Source: Moraxella ovis (lineage in GTDB: Bacteria > Pseudomonadota > Gammaproteobacteria > Pseudomonadales > Moraxellaceae). Taken from it: a stretch of 64,000 nt of DNA. Below the pieces are notes generated by a model. It worked only from the letters and a program-made list of their open reading frames with translations. It ran no database searches and was not told where the DNA came from. The position numbers and the translations under genes are program-made. The stretch spans positions 2,202,414 to 2,266,413 of the forward strand of contig NZ_UGPW01000001.1 of NCBI RefSeq assembly GCF_900453105.1. Direction: 5' to 3'. Below are positions 28,426 to 37,599 of the stretch, in pieces. Position 1 is the stretch's first letter; the number at the start of each line of letters is the position of its first letter.

Positions 28426-28453
28426 ATTATAGCGCGCTTGAGAATTTCGTCAA
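28426..28453 (-). promoter_or_regulatory. Strong sigma-70 promoter of the restriction-like operon
   Basis: On the minus strand, TTGACG (28453-28448), a 16-base spacer and TATAAT (28431-28426). The predicted transcript would start about 28420, inside the repeat unit nearest the promoter, giving a leader of about 170 bases before the ATG at 28247. With the array, it explains the gene-free stretch 28248-28588; nothing else is seen there. Confidence 0.75.
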
Positions 28454-28588
28454 TAAAATACATAACAAAACCGAGTAAATATTTATGAAAATTCTATCAT
28501 ATAGCGCTTATTTTCTAAAGTAAAATAAATAGGTTTTATGGCGTATGGCTTTTTGTTACAATAATCAAAACTTTTTTGGAAAAACATC

Positions 28589-29194
28589 ATGACCACCACC
28601 CTAGCCGACCTTCAAAATAAAGCCAAACAATGGCGACAAGACATCACATTTACCCAAGACGTGCTTGGCAAGCCCTTTACCTTTCACACCACTTGGGGGA
28701 TTTTTAGCCCAGAACGTCTTGATGACGGCAGCCTCATGCTCCTTGATTATATTGATTTTAAGGCTCATGATAATTCCATAGACCTAGGCTGTGGCTATGG
28801 CGTGCTGGGCATGACGGCGGCTCGCGAATGCCCCAATGGTCAGCACATCCTGATCGACAAGGACTTCGTCGCGGTAGAATACGCCCGCTTAAATTGCCAA
28901 AAAAACGGGCTGACTAATACCCACGTTCAACTCTCCAACGGCTTTTATCACGTGGATAAAGACAAAAAATTCAGCCTTGTCATGAGTAACCTACCTGCCA
29001 AGGCAAGTAAAGAACAGCATTATCTGTATCTGCTAGACGCTTATGAACGCATGGAAGCGGGCGGACGGTTTTATGTGGTTACCATTAACGGACTGCGTGA
29101 TTTTATGAAACGCTCATTTAATGAAGTGTTTGGCAATGCCGACAAAATCAAACAAGGCAAAACTTATACGGTGACGCTTGCGGTGAAGGAATAG
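28589..29194 (+). CDS. Small class I SAM-dependent methyltransferase (RsmC-like domain)
   Basis: This 201-residue protein matches the MTS methyltransferase domain of RsmC/RlmG: HTTWGIFSPERLDDGSLMLL, motif I DLGCGYGVLG, and motif IV SNLPA in place of the usual NPPF. The change at motif IV makes the target uncertain; rRNA guanine N2 methylation would be expected for the family. The ribosome site is a modest GGA. It is not part of the leftward operon that lies behind it. Confidence 0.75.
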   Translation: MTTTLADLQNKAKQWRQDITFTQDVLGKPFTFHTTWGIFSPERLDDGSLMLLDYIDFKAHDNSIDLGCGYGVLGMTAARECPNGQHILIDKDFVAVEYARLNCQKNGLTNTHVQLSNGFYHVDKDKKFSLVMSNLPAKASKEQHYLYLLDAYERMEAGGRFYVVTINGLRDFMKRSFNEVFGNADKIKQGKTYTVTLAVKE

Positions 29195-29233
29195 CACCAT
29201 TCGAGCAAACACCCACCAATAAAAGGAAAATTC

Positions 29234-30577
29234 ATGAGCTGGTCACAATTACTCTCCACCAATCGATTTAAGGTTGAACGTGGCGTCGTCAGTCCAAAGA
29301 TGGCCAGTCAAGATGGCATCGGTGTTCTGCGCACGCCCTTTCACGTGGATTCTGACCGTGTGGTCTTCTCGGGCGCCTTTCGCAGATTGGGTCGCAAGAC
29401 TCAGGTTCACCCCTTTGCCAAGCACGACCACACCCACAACCGCCTAACTCACAGCGTCGAGGTGGCGAGTGTCGGGCGAAGCCTTGGTAATCGTGTCGGG
29501 GTACAGCTCGAACAAGGCGGTCTTCTGCCCGATCCGTTCACCCCAAGCGACATCGGCACGGTGGTTCAAGTGGCGTGTTTGGCGCACGACATGGGCAATC
29601 CGCCCTTTGGACATACGGGCGAAGATGCGCTGCGGGCGTGGTTTCGCAATCCGAATCACTCGCATTTTTTGGCGAATCTTAGCAACCCTGAGCATGATGA
29701 CATCTGCACTTATGAAGGCAATGCTCACAGCCTAAGGCTGCTTGCCACGCTTGAGATGTATGCTGAACGCGGCGGCATGCGCCTCACCTCAGCCAGCCTA
29801 GGCACACTATTAAAATACCCTTGGACGTCCAGCCATCCCACCGCACGCACCCGAGGTAAATTCAACATCTATCAGACCGAACTGCCACTCATGCAGACAG
29901 TCGCCGAAGATCTGGGGCTTGCCAAGCTCGGCGATAACCACTGGGCGCGTCACCCCTTGTCATACCTGATGGAGGCGGCGGATGACATCTGTTATGCCCT
30001 GCTGGACTTGGAAGATGCGGTTGAGCTGGATTTATTAGATATCAATGAATTTGAGACCGTGCTGCACACCCTCATCCCTGTCGAGAAAACTTGGCGCATC
30101 ACCAACCAAAAAGAGCGCTGCGCTGCCTTGCGTGGCATGGCGATCGGTCAGGCGATTGAGGTGGTGTCAGATACCTTTATCCGCCATCAAAGTACACTCG
30201 TGGCAGGTGAATTCGCCGCCAAAGACCTGCTCGCTGTCTGTGATGACAACCTACAAGAAACCCTAGAAAACGCCAAAGACCTAGCACGGCGTAAGATTTT
30301 TAACCATCATAGTAAGCTTGCGACCGAAGTGGCGAGCTTTGGCTGCATTGGGTTGATCTTAGATTTGTTGGTGCCTGCAGTGCACGCCAAAGTCACCCAT
30401 CAATCATTATCCAACAAAGACGCGCTATGCCTACAGCTCATCGACACACCGATTGATCCTCATGACACACCTTATCAGGCATACATGAAGGTGCTTGACT
30501 TTGTGGGCGGGATGACCGACAACCGCGCAGCGACATTGGCCAGAGATCTGTCAGGCATGGGCATGATGTCGGTATAA
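29234..30577 (+). CDS. Deoxyguanosinetriphosphate triphosphohydrolase-like protein
   Basis: This HD-domain nucleotidase of 447 residues removes triphosphate from dNTPs. It has DRVVFSGAFRRLGRKTQV, the HD-motif histidine in NRLTHSVEV, and the His-Asp pair in CLAHDMGNPPFGHTGE, with YLMEAADDICYALLDLEDA carrying the last metal ligand. The length fits the dGTPase-like group rather than E. coli Dgt (505 residues). The next gene starts one base after its stop. Confidence 0.92.
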   Translation: MSWSQLLSTNRFKVERGVVSPKMASQDGIGVLRTPFHVDSDRVVFSGAFRRLGRKTQVHPFAKHDHTHNRLTHSVEVASVGRSLGNRVGVQLEQGGLLPDPFTPSDIGTVVQVACLAHDMGNPPFGHTGEDALRAWFRNPNHSHFLANLSNPEHDDICTYEGNAHSLRLLATLEMYAERGGMRLTSASLGTLLKYPWTSSHPTARTRGKFNIYQTELPLMQTVAEDLGLAKLGDNHWARHPLSYLMEAADDICYALLDLEDAVELDLLDINEFETVLHTLIPVEKTWRITNQKERCAALRGMAIGQAIEVVSDTFIRHQSTLVAGEFAAKDLLAVCDDNLQETLENAKDLARRKIFNHHSKLATEVASFGCIGLILDLLVPAVHAKVTHQSLSNKDALCLQLIDTPIDPHDTPYQAYMKVLDFVGGMTDNRAATLARDLSGMGMMSV

Positions 30578-30578
30578 C

Positions 30579-31088
30579 ATGATCAACTGGGCATTGCCAT
30601 GGCTAAAACTGCCATGGTTCATCAAAAAATACCAAAAAATCAAACCACCCATTCGCCACCTGACAGATGGCGAGGTGGCGTTGGCACGCGGTGTATTTGG
30701 CGAGCTCATGGATTATAACAGGGTGCGCGTGGTGAATTATCCTTACATTCCTTGGCAGTCTGACGATGTGTTTATTGCGCCTAATGGTTGGATTTTTGTG
30801 GGTGGTCGGCATTATCGTGATGATTTTAGCGCGCATGGCAGGCTGTATCAGCAGATTTTTATTCATGAGATGACGCACGTTCTGCAGTATCAGCACGGCA
30901 TCAATGTTCTGCTAAAGGGTGCATGGCTACAGACCCTGTACTACCTTAGCCTAAAAAAATACAACCCCTACAGATACACCTTCGATCAATACAAGAGCTT
31001 TTGGGATTATAACATCGAGCAACAAGGGCGCATCGCTGAGCACGTCTATCTGGGCAAGATTCCCAACATTCTGTGTAAAAGACACTAA
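30579..31088 (+). CDS. Putative zinc-metallopeptidase-like protein (HExxH)
   Basis: The 169-residue protein is not recognised by name. It contains a gluzincin-type motif H96-E-M-T-H100 in the run QIFIHEMTHVLQYQHG, preceded by GRHYRDDFSAHGRLYQ. Similar proteins are often listed as Vgr-related or DUF4157-like in other genomes, without shown activity. It has no signal peptide. Its start lies one base after the dGTPase gene stop, so the two are co-translated. A third metal ligand is not obvious; E133 or E142 in the C-terminal helices are candidates. Confidence 0.65.
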   Translation: MINWALPWLKLPWFIKKYQKIKPPIRHLTDGEVALARGVFGELMDYNRVRVVNYPYIPWQSDDVFIAPNGWIFVGGRHYRDDFSAHGRLYQQIFIHEMTHVLQYQHGINVLLKGAWLQTLYYLSLKKYNPYRYTFDQYKSFWDYNIEQQGRIAEHVYLGKIPNILCKRH

Positions 31089-31117
31089 AAAAGCAAGTCC
31101 GAAAACTTGCTTTTTTG
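31087..31117. terminator. Bidirectional terminator
   Basis: The 12-bp stem AAAAAAGCAAGT/ACTTGCTTTTTT with a 6-base loop overlaps the stop codon of the HExxH gene. It also lies just past the end of the convergent acyl-CoA synthetase gene. Confidence 0.85.
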
Positions 31118-31137
31118 TACTTTACATAGGCTAATGT

Positions 31138-32760
31138 TTATTCAAAAATATTGCCCGTTAGGTTGAACTCAACACGCATCAGCTCTTTTAACTTAAACTT
31201 CTGCGGCTTGCCCGATGCGGTCATCGGAAATTCCTTCACGAAGGCGACATAGCGTGGCACCTTGTGATGCGATACCTGCGATCGGCAGAAGTCTCTAATC
31301 TCGTCTTCGTTACCGTCCATACCGTCATTTAGGATGATACACGCGCACAGCTCTTCGCCATAGCGCTTGTCAGGCAGACCGATGACTTGTACGCTAGAGA
31401 CGGCAGGATGCTTAAATAGCAGATCTTCGATCTCTTTAGGGAACAGGTTCTCACCACCGCGGATCACGACGTCTTTGATGCGCCCTTTGATCTTCACGAA
31501 GCCATCTTCATCCATCTCAGCGATGTCGCCTGTGCGCATCCAGCCGTGCTTGTCCACGACTTCCTTGGTCTTATCTGGCTCGCCCCAGTAGCCCGCCATC
31601 ACCGAATAACCTCGCGTGTACAGCTCGCCCGCGACACCGACAGGCGTAATGTTGCCATTCTCATCGACGATCTTAACCTCTAGGTGCGGATGGATCTGTC
31701 CAACCGTGCTCACGCGCTTATCAATTGGGTCATCGACATGGCTTTGCATTGATACTGGTGATGTCTCGGTCATGCCATAGCAGATGGTGATCTCGCTCAT
31801 GTGCATGCGCTCAATAACACGCTGCATGATCTCGCGCGGACATGGCGAGCCTGCCATGATGCCTGTGCGCAGACTTGATAAGTCAAATTCTTCAAATCGC
31901 TTATCTTCTAGCATGGTGATAAACATCGATGGTACGCCATACAGCGCAGTACAGCGTTCATCGTGCACCGCTTGTAGCGTCTCGGTCGGATTATAAGCAA
32001 AAGACGGATACACTACGGTCGCACCATGTGTCATCGCCGCCAAGTTACCCATCACCATGCCAAAGCAGTGGAACAGCGGCACGGACACACAGATGCGGTC
32101 ATGCTCGGTCAGCTTAATGCCTTCACCAACAAAATAACCGTTATTAAGGATATTATGGTGAGTTAGCATCGTGCCTTTTGGGTTGCCTGTCGTGCCCGAG
32201 GTGAACTGAATGTTCGCCACGTCGTCGAATTGTAGCTTTTCGGCGACGTACTCGATGTGCTGGCGCTGCGCCAATGTCGGTGGGTTTAGCAGGTCATTAA
32301 AGCGATACACACCATCGTGCTCGACATCACTTGCCTTGATGACGACTTTTAGGTGCGGCAGATTATGAGACACCAGATGCTTACTGCGGTTGCTCTCAAG
32401 CTCAGGTGCAATACTGGCCAGCATCGCGTGATAGTCTGATGTCTTGAAGGCATCAGCGATCAGAATGCCACGACACTCAACTTTATTAAGAACGTATTCT
32501 AGCTCTTTGGCTTTATAGGCAGGGTTTAGATTGACCAAAATCACGCCAATCTTGAAGCAGGCGTACTGCGTGATGAGCCATTCGACACTGTTTAATGCCC
32601 AAACCCCTAAGCGGTCGCCCGTGTCGAACCCAAGCTCAATCAAGCTCGCCGCAAAGGCATTGACCTTATCAGCCAGATCCTTATAGGTTAGGCGTATGTT
32701 TTGATGAACGCTGACGATGGCTTCCTTATCAGCGTACTGCAGGCATGCACGATCAAACAT
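31138..32760 (-). CDS. AMP-binding acyl-CoA synthetase (N-terminus displaced by a frameshift)
   Basis: The 540 visible residues form an adenylate-forming enzyme. Motif A3 is [15 protein letters not shown], then the A5 region [14 protein letters not shown]7 [13 protein letters not shown] and [18 protein letters not shown], and the C-terminal catalytic lysine in [11 protein letters not shown]. It activates a fatty or branched short-chain acid to acyl-CoA. Its position behind the TetR gene and opposite the leucine-degradation operon suggests a branched acid or acetoacetate. This frame begins at an internal ATG ([14 protein letters not shown]) without a ribosome site; the true N-terminus lies upstream in another frame. 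Confidence 0.85.
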   Translation of the reverse strand: MFDRACLQYADKEAIVSVHQNIRLTYKDLADKVNAFAASLIELGFDTGDRLGVWALNSVEWLITQYACFKIGVILVNLNPAYKAKELEYVLNKVECRGILIADAFKTSDYHAMLASIAPELESNRSKHLVSHNLPHLKVVIKASDVEHDGVYRFNDLLNPPTLAQRQHIEYVAEKLQFDDVANIQFTSGTTGNPKGTMLTHHNILNNGYFVGEGIKLTEHDRICVSVPLFHCFGMVMGNLAAMTHGATVVYPSFAYNPTETLQAVHDERCTALYGVPSMFITMLEDKRFEEFDLSSLRTGIMAGSPCPREIMQRVIERMHMSEITICYGMTETSPVSMQSHVDDPIDKRVSTVGQIHPHLEVKIVDENGNITPVGVAGELYTRGYSVMAGYWGEPDKTKEVVDKHGWMRTGDIAEMDEDGFVKIKGRIKDVVIRGGENLFPKEIEDLLFKHPAVSSVQVIGLPDKRYGEELCACIILNDGMDGNEDEIRDFCRSQVSHHKVPRYVAFVKEFPMTASGKPQKFKLKELMRVEFNLTGNIFE

Positions 32761-32828
32761 CTCACCGATGGTAAGACCAATGAGCGGTTATCGCTCGTGC
32801 CTGATAGGTAGCTTAGTTTTTGGTACAT
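32761..32828 (-). other. Out-of-frame N-terminal part of the acyl-CoA synthetase gene
   Basis: A strong AAGGAG precedes an ATG at 32828 that encodes MYQKLSYLSGTSDN. After about 32786 the family sequence continues in a different frame as [14 protein letters not shown], joining the main frame. One base appears to be missing at the CC run near 32786-32787. Restoring it gives an intact protein about 23 residues longer. It is either a real frameshift mutation or a consensus error. Confidence 0.8.
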
Positions 32829-32933
32829 GACACTCTCCTTAGATCATGATTTATCCGCCTGATGAACAGGGCAAGCAACACCCATGTCACTTTTTTCAAG
32901 TTAAGATACGCCAAACCACCTTACCACAGCGCC

Positions 32934-33542
32934 CTACTTTCCTTGATTGACCGCTTTGAGACAAAAGTCTGCCACTTGCGTGCTAAATACTTCCTTGTTC
33001 ATCGCTTGCGGATTTAGGCTTAAAGGTTCAATGACAGCAAACGTCATCGCTCCAACGATACACTGCGCAGTTACGCCCACATCCTCAAATTCAAACACCG
33101 CCTGCGCTTGACCTTCCTTTAGGATGTGCTCGATCGCCTCTTTGACGATTTGTTTGCTTTTAAATCGCGCCTCCTCCACCGCTGCATCTGCAGGTTCTAG
33201 CATGAGTGAATAGGCAAGTTTTGGGCTGTTTAGTGCCCGCTTTACAAAGACTCTCACCGCCTTGTGTAATTTGTCTTGCGCTAGCCCTTCTTGACCGGCA
33301 ATCTGCTTTAGAATATCGATCTCATGCATGATCGCCTCGGACAGCACTTCGATGATGATGTGGTTTTTATTATCGAAATAACGATACACCAGACCATTGG
33401 ACACGCCTGCCAAATCCGCCATCGCTTGGATTTGGGCGTCCTTAATGCCTCCTTGGCTAATGAGCTGCTTGGCTGCCTGTAAGATCGCTTCGCGATTTTG
33501 ACGTAGGCGCTCTTGCATTAATGCGGATCTTTTGTAATTCAT
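32934..33542 (-). CDS. TetR-family transcriptional regulator
   Basis: The 202-residue protein (from ATG 33542) has an N-terminal helix-turn-helix, IQAMADLAGVSNGLVYRYFDNKNHII, written over about residues 35-60, and an all-helical ligand domain. It is transcribed away from the isovaleryl-CoA dehydrogenase gene and upstream of the synthetase, so it probably represses this catabolic cluster in response to an acyl-CoA. The start is uncertain: 33560 is also possible but lacks a ribosome site, while 33542 has GAGAGAC 9 bases before it. Confidence 0.82.
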   Translation of the reverse strand: MNYKRSALMQERLRQNREAILQAAKQLISQGGIKDAQIQAMADLAGVSNGLVYRYFDNKNHIIIEVLSEAIMHEIDILKQIAGQEGLAQDKLHKAVRVFVKRALNSPKLAYSLMLEPADAAVEEARFKSKQIVKEAIEHILKEGQAQAVFEFEDVGVTAQCIVGAMTFAVIEPLSLNPQAMNKEVFSTQVADFCLKAVNQGK

Positions 33543-33791
33543 GATTTTATTGTCTCTCATTTAAAAATGAATTGCAAATCATTTTTTTAATAAAATTCAC
33601 TTTTTTTTGAAAAAATAGTGTGGTACAGTATGTAAAAGGCAAATTTTTAGGATAATTTTTTAGGTTGAGTGGCGTTATTGAAGATAACCTGACCGTTAAA
33701 AATGTGAAATTTGCCGATTGTAATGCGAGGCACATTGTAACATAAACCCCCGCCAGTTTTGGCATTTTCCAAGGACTACAAGGACGAAACC

Positions 33792-34973
33792 ATGAACCCA
33801 ATCACTCTATCTAACCTAACCTTTGGCATCGATGAGACACTGCTTGCAGTTCAAGATGAGGTACGCAAGTTCTGCCAAAAAGAAGTTGCGCCACTTGCTG
33901 AAGCCGCCGATAAAGAAAACCACTTCCCCGCCCAGCTGTGGAAAAAATTCGGCGACATGGGTCTGTTGGGCATGACCGTCTCTGAAGAATACGGCGGTGC
34001 GAACTTGGGCTATCTGGCTCATATCCTAGTGATGCAAGAGATTTCACGTGCATCGGCTTCTATCGGTCTGTCCTATGGCGCGCACTCTAACCTATGCGTC
34101 AACCAAATCAACCTAAACGGCAACGAAGAACAAAAGGCGCGTTTTTTACCAAAATTAATCAGCGGTGATTATGTGGGCGCGCTTGCCATGAGTGAACCAA
34201 ACGCAGGCTCGGACGTGGTGAGCATGAAGCTAAAAGCCGAACAAAAAGGCGACCGCTTCATCCTAAATGGCTCAAAAATGTGGATCACCAACGGTGGCGA
34301 CGCTGATGTTATGGTCGTCTATGCCAAAACCGACCCAAATGCAGGCGCCAAAGGCATCACTGCATTCTTGGCAGAAAAAGGCATGAAAGGATTTAGCCAC
34401 GGCACGCACTTGGACAAGCTAGGCATGCGCGGCTCGAACACCTATCCGATGTTCTTTGATAATGTAGAAATCCCAGCTGAGAACGTGCTAGGCGGTGTCG
34501 GCAATGGCGTTAAGGTACTGATGAGCGGTCTAGATTATGAGCGTGCGGTACTAAGCGGCGGTCCGCTAGGCATTATGGATGCTTGTATGGATCTGGTGAT
34601 GCCATATGTTCACGAACGTACTCAGTTCGGTGAAGCCATCGGCGAATTCCAGCTCATGCAGGGCAAAATCGCTGACATGTACTCGACCATGCTGGCATGT
34701 AAATCACTGGTCTATGCCGTAGGTGCCGCCTGCGACAAATCAAACCACGATCGCAGCCTGCGTAAAGACTGCGCCAGCGCAATCCTATACAGCGCCGAAA
34801 AAGCCACCTGGCTGGCAGGCGAAACCATCCAAACACTGGGCGGTAACGGCTACATTAATGAATTCCCAGCAGGACGTCTGTGGCGTGATGCCAAACTGTA
34901 CGAGATCGGCGCAGGCACTTCAGAAATTCGCCGCATGCTAATCGGTCGTGAGCTGTTTAGCGAGACCAAATAA
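33792..34973 (+). CDS. liuA: Isovaleryl-CoA dehydrogenase
   Basis: This FAD enzyme oxidises isovaleryl-CoA to 3-methylcrotonyl-CoA. The 393 residues show the acyl-CoA dehydrogenase fold: [19 protein letters not shown], the flavin loop [23 protein letters not shown], and a C-terminal [20 protein letters not shown]. The glutamate in [16 protein letters not shown] is at the catalytic position typical of isovaleryl-CoA dehydrogenase, not of medium-chain enzymes. The start at 33792 has AAGGAC; an ATG 33 bases upstream is not family-like. First gene of a five-gene operon divergent from the TetR gene. Confidence 0.92.
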   Translation: MNPITLSNLTFGIDETLLAVQDEVRKFCQKEVAPLAEAADKENHFPAQLWKKFGDMGLLGMTVSEEYGGANLGYLAHILVMQEISRASASIGLSYGAHSNLCVNQINLNGNEEQKARFLPKLISGDYVGALAMSEPNAGSDVVSMKLKAEQKGDRFILNGSKMWITNGGDADVMVVYAKTDPNAGAKGITAFLAEKGMKGFSHGTHLDKLGMRGSNTYPMFFDNVEIPAENVLGGVGNGVKVLMSGLDYERAVLSGGPLGIMDACMDLVMPYVHERTQFGEAIGEFQLMQGKIADMYSTMLACKSLVYAVGAACDKSNHDRSLRKDCASAILYSAEKATWLAGETIQTLGGNGYINEFPAGRLWRDAKLYEIGAGTSEIRRMLIGRELFSETK

Positions 34974-34995
34974 TCATCATCGGTAGCCACCACAA

Positions 34996-35027
34996 GGATA
35001 AGGGTGCTGAGTTTCACGCCCTTATCC
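34996..35027 (+). other. Stem-loop between liuA and liuB
   Basis: The 9-bp perfect stem GGATAAGGG/CCCTTATCC has a 14-base loop and no T run, so it is probably not a terminator. It may protect or process the liuA message within the operon. Confidence 0.45.
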
Positions 35028-35089
35028 AAAAACCTAAGCTAAGTGATGAGCTAATATTATTTTCAAGGATAAAGAAAAAAGGATGCACC

Positions 35090-36703
35090 ATGACTGCCAA
35101 CCTAAACGTACTAAATTCCAAAATCAACGTCCGCAGTGACACCTATAAGACCAACCAATCCGCCATGCTGCCATTGGTGCAGGATTTGCAAAGCCTATCC
35201 GCCAGACTTGCGCTAGGCGGTAGCCAAAAAGCTCGTGAAAAGCACACAGCACGTGGCAAGTTATTAGCGCGTGAGCGTATCAATGCCTTGGTCGATACTG
35301 GATCGGCATTCTTGGAAGTTGGACAGCTTGCAGGGCTTAACGTCTACGAAGATGACGTGCCTTGTGCTGGTGTCGTGGCAGGCATTGGTCTGGTGAATGG
35401 CGTCATGTGCATGATCGTTGCCAACGATGCCACCGTTAAAGGCGGCACCTATTATCCTTTGACCGTAAAAAAACACCTAAGAGCTCAAGAGATCGCCAAA
35501 GAAAACCGTCTGCCTTGTATCTATCTGGTGGACTCTGGCGGTGCGTTCTTGCCATTGCAGGATCAAGTTTTCCCTGACAAAGAGCACTTCGGGCGAATCT
35601 TCTATAACCAAGCTCAGATGTCTAAGCTTGGCATCCCTCAGATCGCTGTCGTCATGGGCAGCTGTACCGCAGGCGGTGCGTATGTGCCTGCGATGAGTGA
35701 TGAGACGATCATCGTTCGTAATCAAGGCGCGATTTTCTTGGGTGGTCCACCGCTGGTGAAGGCTGCCACGGGTGAAGTGGTGTCAAGTGAAGACCTTGGC
35801 GGTGGTGATGTGCATACTCGTCTATCGGGCGTGGCTGACCATCTGGCAGAGAACGATGAACACGCGCTACTGATCGCGCGCAACATCGTCGCCAACCTAA
35901 ACTATCCTAAGCAATCATTGCCCAAAGAATTCGATGAGCCGCTATTTGACAGCGATGAGCTATACGGCGTCGTTCCTGCCGATGCCAAGACACCTTTTGA
36001 CATCCGTGAAGTCATCATGCGCTTAACTGACGGTTCACGATTTGGTGAATTTAAGGCACGCTTTGGCACGACATTGGTGACTGGCTTTGCGGAGATCTAC
36101 GGTCAAAAAGTCGGCATCATCGCCAACAACGGTATTCTATTCTCAGAATCCGCCCAAAAAGGCGCGCATTTCATCGAGCTGTGCTGTCAGCGCAAGATTC
36201 CACTGCTGTTCTTACAGAACATCACAGGCTTTATGGTCGGTCAAAAATACGAAAACGAAGGCATCGCCAAGCACGGGGCCAAGCTTGTCATGGCGGTCGC
36301 CACCGCGAACGTGCCGAAGATTACGCTGGTCATCGGCGGTTCATTCGGCGCTGGTAACTACGGCATGTGTGGTCGCGCGTATTCGCCACGCTTTATGTGG
36401 ACATGGCCAAACTCTCGCATCTCGGTCATGGGCGGCGAGCAGGCGGCGAGCGTGCTATCCACCATCAAGCGCGAACAGATCGAAGGTGCGGGTGGTACAT
36501 GGTCAGCCGAAGAAGAGAACACCTTCAAAAACCCAATCCGCGAACAGTACGAACATCAAGGCCACCCTTATTATGCTTCTGCCCGTCTATGGGACGATGG
36601 CGTGATTGACCCAGCTCAGAGCCGTCATGTATTGGGGCTTAGCCTTGCCATTGCCATGAACGCACCGATTGATGAGATGAGCTTTGGCGTGTTCCGCATG
36701 TAA
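35090..36703 (+). CDS. liuB: 3-methylcrotonyl-CoA carboxylase, carboxyltransferase (beta) subunit
   Basis: It transfers carboxyl from biotin to 3-methylcrotonyl-CoA. The 537-residue crotonase-fold carboxyltransferase has [19 protein letters not shown] near the start, [17 protein letters not shown], the oxyanion-hole glycines in [16 protein letters not shown], and [12 protein letters not shown] plus [16 protein letters not shown] in the C-terminal half. The last run is typical of the methylcrotonyl enzyme rather than propionyl-CoA carboxylase. AAGGA precedes the ATG. It works with the biotin subunit encoded two genes downstream. Confidence 0.93.
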   Translation: MTANLNVLNSKINVRSDTYKTNQSAMLPLVQDLQSLSARLALGGSQKAREKHTARGKLLARERINALVDTGSAFLEVGQLAGLNVYEDDVPCAGVVAGIGLVNGVMCMIVANDATVKGGTYYPLTVKKHLRAQEIAKENRLPCIYLVDSGGAFLPLQDQVFPDKEHFGRIFYNQAQMSKLGIPQIAVVMGSCTAGGAYVPAMSDETIIVRNQGAIFLGGPPLVKAATGEVVSSEDLGGGDVHTRLSGVADHLAENDEHALLIARNIVANLNYPKQSLPKEFDEPLFDSDELYGVVPADAKTPFDIREVIMRLTDGSRFGEFKARFGTTLVTGFAEIYGQKVGIIANNGILFSESAQKGAHFIELCCQRKIPLLFLQNITGFMVGQKYENEGIAKHGAKLVMAVATANVPKITLVIGGSFGAGNYGMCGRAYSPRFMWTWPNSRISVMGGEQAASVLSTIKREQIEGAGGTWSAEEENTFKNPIREQYEHQGHPYYASARLWDDGVIDPAQSRHVLGLSLAIAMNAPIDEMSFGVFRM

Positions 36704-36762
36704 TTGGCAAGTTTTGTAATTAGCATGACAGATCAACCGTTTGAATTTTATAAGGAAATAAG

Positions 36763-37554
36763 ATGAACAGTTATACCACGATAGAATGCATCATTGACAA
36801 CCAAATCGCCCATGTCTGGCTAAACCGCCCTGACGTGCACAACGCCTTTAACGCCGATGTCATCAGCGAACTTCATGCTTGCTTTGATGCGTTGGATAAA
36901 GAGACGGACGTACGCGTCATCGTACTTGGCGGTCGTGGTAAAAGCTTCTCGGCGGGTGCTGATCTGTCATGGATGAAAGAGATGGGACAGGCAGACTTTA
37001 ACACCAACTCAGCCGACGCCCTAAAGCTTGCCAAGATGTTAGAACGCATCGCCACCGTACGCCAGCCTACCATCGCTCGCGTGCATGGTGCTGCGCTCGG
37101 CGGTGGCATGGGTCTGGTCAGCGCCTGTGACATCGCGGTGGCAAGCCAAAATGCCAAATTCGCCACATCAGAGGTGCGCCTAGGGCTTGCGCCCAGCACC
37201 ATCAGCCCCTATGTGGTGCGTGCGATCGGCGCAAGACAAGCCAGCCGCTACTTCTTGACCGCTGAGCGGATCAATGCCGACAAGGCTCAGCAGATTGGGC
37301 TTGTGCATGAAGTTGCCGAAGATGATGACGGACTTGATGAGATCGTCAGCCAGATTATCAGCGAAATCAAAAAAGGCGCGCCCAACGCCCAAACCGCCAG
37401 CAAAGAACTGATCACCATGGTGGATCACGCCAGCATCGATGACAGCCTACTTAACAGCACCGCGAACCACATCGCCACCGTGCGCACGGGCGACGAAGCC
37501 AAATCAGGTCTGGATGCATTCTTAAACAAGCAAACGCCGCACTTGATTAAGTAG
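36763..37554 (+). CDS. liuC: Methylglutaconyl-CoA hydratase (enoyl-CoA hydratase family)
   Basis: It hydrates 3-methylglutaconyl-CoA to HMG-CoA. The 263-residue crotonase has the CoA loop GGRGKSFSAGADLSWMKEM, the second oxyanion region HGAALGGGMGLVSACD and the glutamate-bearing SEVRLGLAPSTISPYVV. The substrate is inferred from position between the two carboxylase subunit genes, the standard order in liu operons. AAGGA lies just upstream. Confidence 0.88.
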   Translation: MNSYTTIECIIDNQIAHVWLNRPDVHNAFNADVISELHACFDALDKETDVRVIVLGGRGKSFSAGADLSWMKEMGQADFNTNSADALKLAKMLERIATVRQPTIARVHGAALGGGMGLVSACDIAVASQNAKFATSEVRLGLAPSTISPYVVRAIGARQASRYFLTAERINADKAQQIGLVHEVAEDDDGLDEIVSQIISEIKKGAPNAQTASKELITMVDHASIDDSLLNSTANHIATVRTGDEAKSGLDAFLNKQTPHLIK

Positions 37555-37599
37555 CTGTACTTGACTGATAAATTTAATAATTTTAAAAGGACGATTGAA

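Noticed and set aside
28328..28426. CRISPR array
   Set aside because: Units are 8 bases and directly adjacent, without spacers, and no cas genes are near; it is a simple tandem repeat.
28245..28427. Repeat array as part of an N-terminally extended methyltransferase (frame-switch phase variation)
   Set aside because: All three frames from the array meet a stop before or just after the ATG at 28247, and none is in frame with the gene for any unit number.
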